From: Rhododendron vialii
Taxonomy: Eukaryota; Streptophyta; Magnoliopsida; Ericales; Ericaceae
NCBI RefSeq assembly: GCF_030253575.1
Contig: NC_080557.1
Span: 19,618,501-19,682,500, forward strand
Length of the DNA stretch: 64,000 nt
Reading direction: 5' to 3'
Positions 11,701-23,200 of the stretch are shown piece by piece (the first letter of the stretch is position 1; every line of letters begins with the position of its first letter). The translations under genes were made by a program, and so were the position numbers. Under the pieces are notes generated by a model. It worked only from the letters and a program-made list of their open reading frames with translations, made no database searches and was not told the origin of the DNA.

Positions 11701-14700
11701 ATTATATATGTGTATTGTAGCAAATTTTATGTCTTAAGTTCATTTCTTTTATGTTATGGTTGTTTATTACAAGTAAAAGATAGGAAATTCTAAAATCATG
11801 CTCAATGGTTCCCTTATTACAAGTAAAAGATAGGAAATTCTAAAATCATGCTCAATGGTGCCCCCACCGACCAATATTTCTAGCTACGCCATTGATTAGG
11901 TTCAATATAAACCAAAGTCATGTGCCCGCATAATCGATATTGACTTTTCCAGTGTGACATTTCATAAATTTCTTCTGAACCCTTTAATATATCAACTACA
12001 GTGGAGTGCAATTTTGTTCACCCTCTTTCAAAGAAGTTGAACATTACCCTCCCTCTTATTGGTTGAAATGGTGTAGGTCCCACCCATGCAATACACTTTT
12101 TGATAAGCATGACATTACTTTGTGGTGGGATCCACACCATGTCAACCAATAAGGAGGGCAATGTTCACCCTCTTTTAAGGAGGGTGAACAAAATTGAATT
12201 CACTACAGTGAACTTAATATATTTGATAAGCATGACATAGCATACATGAATGCAATAGAAGGAACCAAAGGATGTGCAACCCATATAATTGTATTACTGT
12301 TGTTTGATCTCTAGATGGATTCAAAACAAGAAAATTATCAAAATCTGGTTAGAAGCTATGTGCCTCTTCATAAAAACCAGCAAACAAAAACCAGAAGACA
12401 AATGGAAATTCTTTCCATTATTGAAAAAATGAACCAACTCAATTTATGAACAAACTCACATTTCCATACCCAATACAGTGATAACATTGTGCCAAGGTCT
12501 CAACAAGCCACTGTGGTGTGAACTCACAAATTTCTACACCCACTAATGGTGAAACAAGTCCAACAGATCATCTTGTGATTGATTCAGATGTTTTGATACA
12601 CACTTTAAGCAGTCATTCATGAAGCACACATACATTCACGGACATGTATCAATCCATTGCCCAGGTGCTACATGAGATAACTTGTCACTTGGATTCAGTA
12701 TTTTCAGAGCAAGCAGATCAAGAGCAAACAGCCATACGTGACCCAAAAATCCCCTATATGCAAAAGACTATCTAAATAATTTCTTTTTCCCACAGGAACA
12801 AAGATTCAAAAGGATATGAAGATGTGGGCCATATAGCAAAAAGTTAAAAGACCTACGTCTCGGAGAGAGAAAGGCATGTAAATGTGGAATGCATATTGGG
12901 AAAAAAAAAAAAAAGGTGATGCTTTAAGATTGGATTTTAGCATAGGATTAGCTCTTGAAAACGAAAAATGGGCCAAATTAAGCAAATAATTTAAAAAGGT
13001 GAATGTCAAGGTATCAAAAAAATCTACCTCAAACAAAGCCTCGGAAAGCATGACTATCCGTGAAATACTTGCAAAAGTACTCGATTCTTCACCCATGAAG
13101 AGTGAATCACATGAACAAGTGCCATCAGGGTGGATCCCAGATGCACAGAAAGTAGTTTGCCGACCTCCCTCATCTAGGCCACTTCGGATTCTTTCGGAGA
13201 TCTGCGTATATTATCAAGATAGGACATTGTTAAAAAAAAACCTATGGTATGCAAGAAAAAAGAGCAAAAACTACAGAGGTTTACTGTGCTGTTAAGTCCA
13301 CGAAGTGTGCATTTGGCACTGCGAAGGGTTACAGAGTTTACATGAAAACCAAATGCATAATTGCATGTACTGATGTACCTTAGTGCAGGATGATAAATAA
13401 TTGTCCAAAGTATTAACATATCAGATCAGGATATACAACCCCACTTCGCTTGGGACACTAAAAAATCCAAAATACCTTTTTCTATAGAAAAGATACATGC
13501 TGTTCAAACAAACAATCGAGTTCACTAGCCACTGGACATTTCGAGGCTTCCTAGACGTTAGACGGACAACAAATAACATTGATGAGATGGATGTATATGT
13601 GATAGCCCTATAAAATGCAACAAGACAATAGAACCCTTAAGAATGTATCGCAAGCTTGCCTTACTAGACTAGGAAAAAAAAATCCTGAATATGCTCATCC
13701 AGAATGGCCATGAGTACATAAGCATCAACGAGAGGAGGGAGAATATGCTCCTCCAGAACGACCATGAATATGCATTGGTCAAAGCCTTAAAGAAACATAT
13801 TGATGTCTGATAAGTCACAAAATTAGAATTCCACCAACTTCCACTTAACATTTGAAACTTAAAAACCACCATCACAATCAAATCCATCAAAGTAAAAGCA
13901 GTAGAAGTGATGTCAGTCGCATGTGACACTGAGGCAGAAAGGTCTCCTCGAGCCTAAGCACAAGGCACAAATAAAGCATGAAGCTGGGCAAAGTAAAAAA
14001 CGAGTAACAAATATTAGTATTGTATATACTTGCAGTAGAAAGCAATTGGAATATGTAACAAGAATACGGTGAAGTCTTTAACATATCAAATAAAAGCATA
14101 ATCAGTATCAACACTTCACTTAGTATATCCTTTAATAAAATTCCAAATTGTAAATAGTAGTAATTGAAAAGTTAGTGGTAAAGTTTAGATATATATTGTG
14201 CCATTCAAAACACTATGATTTGAGTAACAACGTCTTAAAATTAGAATGCAAAAATAAAAAAGATTAAGCACAATTATGCTACTTAAAACCGATTATGATT
14301 TCAAGCATATCAATTAGAGACGCTTCAACTATGAGAAGATAGACACACAATTTGATTTGACCACTAACAAGGTCCACCTTTCCGAGGACTAGACTACTAT
14401 TAAGGAGCGTGTGACAGAGAATTATGTGGGCCTTATAGAAGAGGCATGACATCATGACCTAATTTTGAGGCCCTTTCTTTGAGCCTTCACGAGTATGGCC
14501 TTTTTGCAGGGCTAAGCACACGTTAGCATTGTTCTCAAAAAGACCTGAATGGTAAAAAGCCATCCAAAATTCAAGCGGAATAAAAAGATACGGAGTAAGA
14601 AAAACTTCCCAAATAACTTTTCGTGATATGAAGTCTAGAAAATCAAACAAGATTGGAAAGAACTTCCAACCTGGCGTAATAAATTTTGCTTTGAAGTCCA

Positions 14701-17429
14701 AGCGAATCTCTGGCATAATTGATAAATCCTATTCATTTTGGATTCCTATTTATTCTGTAGGAACGTTGGTAATCCAGATAAAACCTATTCATTTTTGGAT
14801 TCCTATATGATTTTAACACTATTTGGCATAATGGATAAAACCTGTTCAATTTGGATTCCTATTTATTTTGTAGAAATGTTTTGGTAATCCAGATAAAAAC
14901 ATAAGGAGTTACTTAAAGACATCACCTCAGATCTTAGTTGCCGCCGTCGTTCATTCCGGCGATGCCTTCTACTACCGAAGTATTCAGACTCACGGCTGAC
15001 TCCATCGTAATGAAGATCACCACTCAAGTCAAGTAACCATCTGTCATGAGATCCCAGATCATCAGCATGGCCAGTTGTGAAAACTATAGTGGGGGAATCA
15101 TTATTATGCCTCCTAAAACTGCGTCTCGATAAAGCATCCCAAAATAGTCTCCTACTATTCCTCCTTGCCTCACGGTTACTTATTTCAGCAATGCTACTAG
15201 ACAAAATGTTGGATGAGATACTCACCACATCTACCTGAAGTAAACCGCCAGTTCTCAAAGTCAAATCTTGATCAGTAGGGATTGCAAGTTGATTACTGTC
15301 ATCTCCAAACCAATGAAGACTCAATACAGAATCAGAAATAACGGAAAGAGAGCCAGACGCAGAAGTATTTGGGGCCACGACAGAATTCTCATTATTCCCA
15401 ACTTGCTGATTCTCGGAAGGATGCTCCTGTATCACACTGCCTGAATTTATGTCCTCCGGACTCACAGACACAGTTTGGTTTTCTGAACTATTAGCAGAAA
15501 TTGACTCTAGATATTGCTGTTTTACCGGATGAGAAACTGATTCTTTGCTCTCCGAAAGGGTTTTACATGGGTTACTTACCTCAGTATCATTTCTCAAACC
15601 ATATTGAGCAAAGTTGTCCTCAAAGGAACCGGTACTGCTTCCAGATGAGGCTCCAACTTCAGTTTTGGTATCATCAGATCCACTCTCTGAATCAGGTCTT
15701 GCGGACAATTCTGTACAGGAGCAACGCGATTCATCGCTAGCAGGAGGAAAATTTTCTACCGAGCTTATGAGAGATTTGTCTGCATATTCTTCCATCTGCA
15801 GTAAATGGGCAAAAAAAAATTAATTTCAGCTGCGAAATTCTTCCATTGTAACAGGTTTCATGCAACATATCAAGTTGAAGAACTTTCCTTTTGGATCTTA
15901 CCCTATGGGAACATTAACAGTCAAAATTATCCATCATACAAGTTCCAAATCCACATTTGCTTAGAATACCTTAGAATGTTAACCAAAAAAGCACGGATAT
16001 GATCACTTAGGGCTGCAAACGAGCCGACACGAGCTTTGAAGTGTTCGAGCTCGGCTCATTCAAAACTACTGAGCTCGAGCTTGAGCCCCAATAATAAAGC
16101 TCAAGCTTGGCTCATTTAGCATCCAGGTGTTACGAGCTCGGTTCATTTACTAAACGAATGTCCATAAACGAGCCAAAGCTCTAAACACGGGCCCAACTTT
16201 TATAAAAGAGCCAAGTTAAATGTAATTCGAGCTCGGCTCATTCACTAAAAGAGCTTAAAACCTGAGCTCGACTTGTTACCATAACAAGCCAAGTCCTGAG
16301 CTGCTCACTAACAACTCGGTTCAATTGCAGCCCTAGAAACACGGAAATTATGCATGAACATAGGACACAAATTCTCAAAAATTTGGGAACATAGACACGG
16401 CAACAAAGATGGGGGAAAAAAAAGTAGTATCAAAAAATTACAAATTTTCTAGTTGTTATTCATATTATAAATAACACACTTCTTGTTGAGTATTTTATAA
16501 AAAAACAACCAAAAATAATCTTAAAATTTACACATCTTACATTTTACAATTAAGAATTACAACTTCACCCCCAAGACAAATTTTAAAAATTATAGGATCA
16601 ACCCATGTTGTGTCCCTATCCATGTCTAGCTGCTGAGACACATGTCCCCTACTTAAATTTATACGGCTAAGCAGCGTGCTGAGTCCCATACGGCAGAGTA
16701 GACATGAAACAAAAATGATACTCACACAACAATCCAAACACAACAACTTACATAATCTCTCACATACATGTGGGGTCCACACATAGTAGTGTGTGTGGAG
16801 CCCACGTGTATGTGAGAGGTTGTGTATGGTGTTGTGTTTGGATTGTTGTGTGAGTAGCATTGTTGGACATGAAAACATAGCGACACTCCGCAGGGCTTAA
16901 GCCTGGTAATTGCGCAGTATATGTGGGTCATGGGACAACATTTACACGAGGGTAAATCCAGCAAAAGACTTGGACACCCCCGTCATCAATGACAATTGTC
17001 CAATTATTAATACATGGGTGAGCAAACATTTTCCATATTCAAATTCACCTCAACCTTCAAGGAGTTTTTTCAGAATCCCAAAGCAATAAACCTAGACTCG
17101 TTAATGGAAACCAAATTGAACCAAGAATCAAATAATAATTCAATGATTCCCAGATAATGAATAAACCCTAACACGCGCACAACCTCATCATACAAAATAA
17201 AAAATTAAAAAAAAATGAAGTGATGAATCTCAATCTCAAGTCTTTATGGATAATTGCGTGGGAATATAAACAGCCACACATAGTATGTATATATATGTAT
17301 ATGTAATAGTACCTCTGAGGGCGATTGAGAAGTGGAGGAACCACAGATGAGAGAAGAGAGCAAGCGCCTTGTGCGATTGGGTCTACAATCAGATGGGCGG
17401 CGTTCCAGGCGACTGGTGCTCGAACCCAT
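5771..17429 (-). CDS. RING-H2 finger E3 ubiquitin ligase, six exons, 498 aa
   Basis: Coding exons in transcript order are 17313-17429, 14926-15795, 13028-13201, 7224-7369, 6178-6288 and 5771-5849. All junctions are GT-AG, the frame is kept throughout, and the total is 1497 nt including TAA. The protein starts [11 protein letters not shown], a Gly2 N-myristoylation-type signal, and has Cys29 nearby as a possible palmitoylation site. A Ser/Asn-rich, acidic, poorly ordered middle (about 40-330) follows, then an Arg-rich stretch. A conserved block is encoded by exons 3-4 ([25 protein letters not shown], then [15 protein letters not shown]). The C-terminal RING-H2 at residues 437-478 has all eight ligands in C-x2-C-x14-C-x-H-x2-H-x2-C-x11-C-x2-C spacing (CYIC, PCHHEYH, CPLC). 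This layout matches a plant RING family with a conserved region before the finger. Family knowledge predicts E2-dependent ubiquitin transfer; substrates are unknown. A (GA)n run lies just upstream of the ATG, probably in the 5' UTR. Intron 3 is 5.66 kb and repeat-laden. Confidence 0.93.
8731..8779. repeat. (TG)n-G17-(TG)n microsatellite
   Basis: A TG dinucleotide run is broken by about 17 consecutive G residues and then resumes. It lies inside intron 3 of the RING-H2 gene. The G-run could form quadruplex DNA and is also a likely site of sequencing-length error. Confidence 0.9.
10714..11280 (+). pseudogene. Decayed coding-like segment of unknown origin
   Basis: One plus-strand frame reads for about 190 codons with normal-looking amino-acid composition (for example the phrases [10 protein letters not shown] and [14 protein letters not shown]). 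It is broken by roughly ten stop codons, four of them within the first 90 codons after position 10732. This suggests an old inserted coding fragment rather than random intron sequence. I cannot name the family. Candidates include a mobile element or an endogenous pararetrovirus-like fragment, but no diagnostic motif is visible. Confidence 0.28.
11502..11893. mobile_element. MITE-like repeat with AGTGGCGGAG termini
   Basis: The left end reads AGTGGCGGAGTCAC; the right end, reverse-complemented, reads AATGGCGTAGCTAG. The interior is AT-rich with no coding capacity, and GTGCCCCCAC-like motifs lie near both ends. The same end sequence occurs at 17682-19148. No clear target duplication was found, so the ends are approximate. 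A 50-bp tandem duplication (11764-11863) lies within it. Confidence 0.5.
11764..11863. repeat. 50-bp tandem duplication
   Basis: Two adjacent copies of a unit starting TTATTACAAGTAAAAGATAG and ending CTCAATGGT, starting at 11764 and 11814. They are identical over nearly their full length, so the duplication is recent. Confidence 0.9.
12004..12201. mobile_element. Mutator-like fold-back MITE with 9-bp target duplication
   Basis: The 198-bp element has inverted arms of about 60 bp (left GAGTGCAATTTTGTTCACCC; right end complement GAATTCAATTTTGTTCACCC). It is flanked by the perfect 9-bp duplication ACTACAGTG (11995-12003 and 12202-12210). Nine-bp duplications are typical of Mutator-superfamily transposition. 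It is non-coding and lies in intron 3 of the RING-H2 gene. Confidence 0.82.
16008..16335. mobile_element. MITE with TAGGGCTGCAA termini and GAGCTCGGCTC motifs
   Basis: Inverted ends TAGGGCTGCAA (16008-16018) and TTGCAGCCCTA (16325-16335) enclose about 300 bp. The motif GAGCTCGGCTCATT and its variants and complements recur inside. The target duplication has decayed. It sits in intron 1 of the RING-H2 gene. The superfamily is not certain. Confidence 0.6.
16721..16854. mobile_element. Short hairpin MITE with TA flanks
   Basis: The 134-bp near-palindrome has a left arm CTCACACAACAATCCAAACA and a right arm that is its complement. The dinucleotide TA lies on both sides (16719-16720, 16855-16856). 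It fits a small Tc1/mariner-type MITE and lies in intron 1 of the RING-H2 gene. Confidence 0.6.
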
Positions 17430-17439
17430 TTCAAGTTCT

Positions 17440-17468
<29 letters not shown>
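17440..17468. repeat. (GA)n microsatellite next to the RING-H2 start codon
   Basis: A 29-bp GA/CT run ends about 11 bp upstream of the ATG on the minus strand, so it probably lies in the 5' UTR. CT-rich leaders are common in plant genes, and length variation here could affect translation. Confidence 0.85.
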
Positions 17469-17471
<3 letters not shown>

Positions 17472-17752
17472 GAGAATATGGAGGAGTGAGTGAGACTCAA
17501 ACAAAAGTCGTCTTCTCGCAACTTGGAAATGTCGACTTGTGAGTGCGTGTTTGTGTGTGTGTGAGAGCGAGAGTGTTTAGCTGTTTCCACTCGAAAAGCA
17601 ATATCGACAGGAGAGAAATATTTATACAGTAATTTTCTTTTTTGAATATTCAAAATTTGGAGAAAATTTTTGCCGTGCATTCAGTGGCGGAACGAAGTAG
17701 GGGCCAGGCGGGCCCCGGCCCCCAAGTTTTAAAATATTATTTTCATATTATA

Positions 17753-18031
17753 TAGTCTCCTTTTTAAAAGTTAAATATTCTATTTTGGGTTTTTCTTTAA
17801 TAAGTGTCAATTTTGTAAAGTTAATGGATAAAAATTGGTATATTTTTCATTTTGTCCCTGAAAGTAGATTTCATTTTGAAAAATTAGTGAGTAAAAGTGT
17901 AATGATGATATCTCTATAGAAGGTAAAAAAAGAAAATGGAGGTATAAGTTGATGTGAAAGATGTAATGATAATGTTTTTTTAATAAGTTGAAGTTACGAA
18001 GCAGAATATTTAAAAAGGAACGGAGGGAGTA
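17753..18031. mobile_element. Stowaway-like MITE, decayed left end
   Basis: The right end, reverse-complemented, reads ACTCCCTCCGTTCCTTTTTA and continues into AAATATTCT. The left end reads AGTCTCCTTTTTAAAAG followed by TTAAATATTCT, a mutated match. The interior is AT-rich. TA dinucleotides adjoin both ends. Confidence 0.6.
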
Positions 18032-18041
18032 TAGTTTTAAG

Positions 18042-18862
18042 GGACGCGGGGCTCTGGGCAGTGGGCAGCAGCCCCTGCCCACACCTCACACACACCTCAC
18101 ACGGCACCGTTTTGGGAAGGAAAGAAAAACCAAACTTTTCGTTTGCAATCCTATAGAGCATAAACGTGATTATGAGAGCTCTAGAGTTAAAATTTAATTA
18201 TGTCTCTTTAGAATAATATGATCAGAATAATAAGATTTTCTTGTCAATTCAAACGGATTGAAAATTTGAGCACTTAGTTTTTTAATCATATTTTTTAATA
18301 TATAAACGGTCGAAAAAAATTAAGTACGCCAAGTTTTAATTCGTTTGAACAAATACGAAGATCTTATTATTCTAATCATATTATTCTAAAGTATCATAAT
18401 TAATTTTTGTCTCTAGGGCTCTCATAATTAAGTATATGCTCTTTATTTAGGATCCTGTAGATCAGAAACGTGATTATGAGAGCCCTATAGACAAAAATTA
18501 ATTATATCTCTTTAGAATAATATGATCAGAATAAGATCTTCTTATCTGTTCAAACGAATTAAAAATTAGCGCACTTAATTTTTTTAGACCGTTTATATAT
18601 TAAAAAATATGATTAAAAATTTAAGTGCTTCAATTTTCAATCCGTTTGAATTGACGCGAAGATCTTATTGTTCTGATCATATTATTCTAAAGAAACATAA
18701 TTAAATTTTAACTCTATGACTTTCATAATCACGTTTCTGCTTTATAGGATTGCAAACGGAGAGTTTTGTTTTTTCTTTCCTTCCCAAAACGGTGCCGTGT
18801 GAGGTGTGTGTGAGGTGTGGGCAGGGGCTGCTGTCCTGGTGGGCAGCAGAGCCCCCGCGTCC
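18042..18862. mobile_element. Fold-back Mutator-like element with perfect 9-bp duplication
   Basis: This 821-bp element is a near-perfect giant palindrome. The left arm starts GGACGCGGGGCTCTG and the right arm ends with the complement, with the centre near 18445. Each arm is about 400 bp and passes through CACACGGCACCGTTTTGGGA and GAATAATATGATCAGAATAA. The 9-bp duplication AGTTTTAAG flanks it at 18033-18041 and 18863-18871. It has no transposase and so was moved in trans. The duplication length and long arms point to the Mutator superfamily. Confidence 0.88.
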
Positions 18863-19408
18863 AGTTTTAAGTACTAATATCATTAGTGTAATACTTTGTT
18901 ATAGTTCTAATATTCAAGTTATTTTACCTTATTATTTCTCTATTTTTTTCATAAATACAAAATAAGTATGTGAGTGTTGTGGTAGCCTAATGCAATAATA
19001 GAACAAAATAATTCATATACTTTTACTTCATTAGGCTAACATAATCTTATTAATGTACAAATGTGTTATATTGAATACCAAAAGCTCTATAATATGATAA
19101 GCATGTGCTAAGTCGACTCCCTCAGACCAAAATCCTAGCTCCACCACTTAGTGTATTTGTAAGAAAACTAAGTGCTAAAATTATTTTTCTTTCAGAAAAA
19201 TTGATATCAAATCCTCACAGTATGATGAGGAATTTTTAATTGGAGACGGACTCCATTTATTTTTTGAGAATGCATATCAATAGAATTGACGGAAAAGTTA
19301 ATTTTACAACTTAAAAAAGAAAATAATTTAAGAGAAGTACAGAAAGATTATTTTCATGCCCCATCCCCTCTAGGCTGCTTTAATTTGTTTCTGTACCATT
19401 TTTAGATT

Positions 19409-19930
19409 TTTTTTTTATCAGCAAAAGAGAATTTATAATTAATCATTGAAGAGTTACAACTATCAAAAGGGATGCGAGCATGAAACGGCATCACGACGGA
19501 GAGAACCTGACATTCCAACAAGACTGGCACCTCAGACCCCGACAATCACGTGCCACTCTCGCCCCAAGTAGAGGATGGTTGTTGGCAACAAATACAGAAA
19601 CCAAAAACAGCTATACCTAAAGAAGGGTCACACCCCTGCCTCTTAACTAAGATTCCCAATCAAAACAGAACAAAACAAACAAATCCTTTGCTTAATTCTT
19701 CACCAAAGCCTTTACTAAAGCTCTTCAGAATCTTCAGAGATGAAAACTGAACCTCTCATGAAGCCTCAATCCTGATGAGCATCACTTTGTAAGATTTGTG
19801 TTTGTGTAGTCCTTGTACCAAAAATTGTAGCCAAACCCCATCATCATGAAGTATTCCTCATGTTGCAATCGGTCCTTGATTGAAGCAAAAAGCTAATGCA
19901 GCCTTTCCTTTCTAGTAATCTGCATTAGCA
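19409..19930 (-). mobile_element. 3' end of a truncated LINE (probable)
   Basis: On the minus strand the segment ends with AAATTCTCTTTTGCTGATA followed by a short A-tract. This is the usual end of plant L1-type LINE 3' UTRs. Upstream (toward higher coordinates) is unstructured, non-coding sequence. No reverse transcriptase domain is present, so it would be a 5'-truncated copy. The left edge is set by the A-tract; the right edge is a guess. Confidence 0.45.
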
Positions 19931-20275
19931 CTTTCAGATCCTTCCAAGATACTTAGCAATATGCATACCGAGCGTGTATTGATCTGTGCTCAAACCTAGT
20001 GGTGGCCATTTCGACCGACCCGTCCTTATCCAATCCGATCCCCGCCCTGAATGGGTTGGAGATTTGGGGATTTGTTCGGGGATCGGGTAAGACATGGAGA
20101 TCTTTCAAAAAAAAAAAAAATCAGTGCTCATCTTAATAAACTTCAAATAAAATTAAGGACCATCTAAACATAACAATGGAAAGAACGAGGGATCATACAC
20201 CCTTAAACTACCAAAAAAAGAAAGAAAGAAGCAAATCTATGCCGCCATGCCATCTGACTATGCCTAGCCTACAAA

Positions 20276-23200
20276 TCACTGTTTGATAATGATTTTTCGT
20301 AATTGCCAAATCCAGGAATAAATCATCCCTAGTGCGCAATACATAGACACAATCATGAGAGGTAGGAATGGAAGTCTATCACCAAAAAGGACCGGATGCA
20401 GGAACTGTCCCCAAGTCTCCACAACCAAAAGACCCAATAGATAACTCTTCCCAATCCATCCGATAACAAACTCATCGTTATGTATGACGATGCCAGAACT
20501 TCCCTTTAAACCCAACTTACCACCTTTCTTCTGCCCCAGTGCTCTTGGGTTCGCTGCTATTTGAGAGAAATGAGAGGAAAATCCGAGCCACATGAAACTG
20601 GAGTGCAGAAGTAACAGCAACACTTTAATTGGGTACTCTTGGGCTTCAAATAGAAGAGGGAAAAGGGAGTAGCAAGACACTGCAAAACAAACAGTAACGC
20701 TAGTTTTAGCCGTTAAATTGGAAGTAAATACATTAAGGGAAATTTATATAAATGGTCCTTCTAGTTTCATCGGAGTCTCATTTTCGTCCTCCAAGTATCA
20801 ATTACAAGTCTTTTGACCTTCAAATTTGATTTTCGTACCAAATTGGTCCAATTAATAACTTATGTCAGCCAAATTGGACGGAAAAAATCAGATTGATGGC
20901 GGTTTGGACATCGCAGTTCATACCAAATTGGTCCTATTGGTGACATCTGCCCTTAATTTGATTTTTTCTGTCAAGTTTAGCTGACAGACGTTATCAATTG
21001 AACAAACTTAGTATAAAAACCAAACTTGAAGGTTAAAAAAGTTGCAATTGATACTTGGAGGTCGAAAATGAAACTCGGGTGAAACTAAGAGGACCATTTC
21101 TATAAATTTCCCATACATTAATTGACACCTAATCCCCCATCATCCAAAATAACAAAATAAGAGTGGGTCAACAACATTCTTTTTTTCTTTTGGGGGAGAA
21201 TAATAACATTCATTGGGCGCTAGCTTAATGTTCATCAAATGTTCCATTACAAGAAATATCCATGATGTTACTATTACACAGGCTTGGGTAACTCAACCCC
21301 AAAAGGTAGTTTGCATACTACACATCAAGTACACGTTACATCCTTTCGGACAAAAAAACATAACGTACACATGTTATGTGGGACTTTGCTTCATAGTAAC
21401 TATTATATAAACTAAGAAAGCCCAATAAAGAATCTGCAACAAACCTACATACGGTCCATTTCAGCATCATTTATGCCATAAGTGTCAATACACTCGATGG
21501 TAGTTAAAATACCAATACATGAGGAATCATCTTGAGTATTGAAAGTACAGAAAATAAAAAGTATTTCCCACCAGGTACAGAAAATAAAAAGTATTTCTCA
21601 CCTGGTCACCTCCAATTAATGAAACACCAAAACCAGAAATGAAACACCAAAACCAGAAAGTACCAAAAACCCTAAACCTAAGGGTATCCTATGAAAGTGC
21701 CCAAACCCTAGAGTATCCTATAAAAGTGCCTAAACCATAAGATATCCTATGAAAATGCCTAAACCCTAGGGTACTGTATGAAAGTGCCTAAATCGCTAAA
21801 ACCCTATAAAAGGAAAGTTCATTCTAAAACCCCTATGAAAGTGCGTAAACCTAAACCCTAGGGCTCAATGAAAGTGCCTAAACTTAAAGCCTAGGGTATC
21901 CTAAACCCTAGGGTATCCTAAACTCTAAAATCCTAGGGCATCCTAAAACCCTAGGGTACCCTAAAATTCTATGGTATCCTAAAACCCTAAGGTACCCTAA
22001 GGTTTTAGGGTACCCTAAAACCCTAGGGTGACACTTCCATTAATGATAAATGCATTTTGCAAAAAGTGGACCTAGTGGTAATTAAGTATTCTATCTTAAC
22101 TTAATGGGAAATACTTTTTATTTTCTGTACCTAGTGGTAATAATCCCCAATTAAATTCACAATACCTTGTTATATTCAGTATTCAGTAGTATGCCTTTTT
22201 TTTTGGCTACCGGTTTCATAGTACGTACAATGCAGAGATTACTCATTTCAGAGGTTCTTCTAGACAAAACAAGATCAAGTCATACACTTCCTGCACCATG
22301 ATAGGGCAAAACTGTCAAACACCCTTTCAGGCTTTCACAAGAGTGAAAATTTTCACAATTCCCTCACATGAAGTTTTGACTAGAAGTTATAAGTAGTCGA
22401 TCCACCTGAAATTTTTGTTCTCTTAGTTTTCTCCAGACTCTAGGACTGGGAACCAAATTCCAAACACTGTGAGTGCTGAATGCAAATTCATGGACATTTC
22501 TTGCTTTTGCATCACATTTGTGCTTTCCCAATGACATAATCAAGTACAGATCAACATGAAAATTTAACAGCCAAGGGGTGCAATTGATAGAAATTAGAGG
22601 CAGAAAATCTGGAAAATGGAAGCATGTTTTTTCTAATATTTATCTCTCTTTTCATTTAGTTTTTGAGGAGAGGGAGAAAGAGACTTGGGGCGGGAAGATG
22701 AGATCTACATGCAAAATCATGAAGCTAATCTTATTCTGTTCTCTGTTACTGTAAAAATGATGCACCTAAAAAAAGAAAGAAAAGAAGCATAAAAAAGGAT
22801 GCCAGTGTCAGATTCATAACAATTGAAAAGATTCAACCTGTGATTTTTCATACAGTTGAATAAACAAAAATGGAATCACTATTTATCAGATCAGATCAGA
22901 GAGGCCTAAGCTGAGGTGGTGCCACCTGGTTTGGTTCAGCCACCAGGTGCCTAGACAGTCCTTCATTTCATGGATGGCCTGTTGGGACAGATTATCAACC
23001 AAGGAAAGACAAGCAAATTGGGGAATCACTAAAGAAGTGACTTGTGCTTATGCATTCTGTGTAGCTATTCCTATCAGGTGTGGAAAATGGTATTCCAAAA
23101 ATGTGATTTTCAGGGATCTGCTAGGAAACTGAGGAGGTGCTGGAGTGGTCTTCTAGAAGGGGACAATGAGAATCTGCTAAAAGCTCGATTTTAAAGCTTT

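Larger units (their letters stand above)
7370..13027 (-). other. Intron 3 of the RING-H2 gene (5.66 kb)
   Basis: The intron runs from donor GAG|GTAGAT to acceptor TAG|GTTTTG. Besides the elements listed separately (11502-11893, 12004-12201, a decayed coding-like stretch near 10.7-11.3 kb), it contains a (TG)n(G)n(TG)n microsatellite at 8731-8779. I see no further gene in 7370-10700; the short open frames there look random. Confidence 0.7.
17682..19148. mobile_element. Repeat with CAGTGGCGGAACG ends, host of nested MITEs
   Basis: The left end reads CAGTGGCGGAACGAAG and the right end complement reads TAAGTGGTGGAGCTAGG, the same terminal type as 11502-11893. Two other elements interrupt it: a Stowaway-like MITE (17753-18031) and an 821-bp fold-back element (18042-18862). 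Without these it would be about 370 bp. No open frame belongs to it, and its ends are approximate. Confidence 0.5.

Noticed and set aside
21660-22030. True interstitial telomere array
   Set aside because: The units are degenerate, alternate in orientation, and are bounded by non-telomeric inverted repeats, so a relic of a chromosome end is unlikely.
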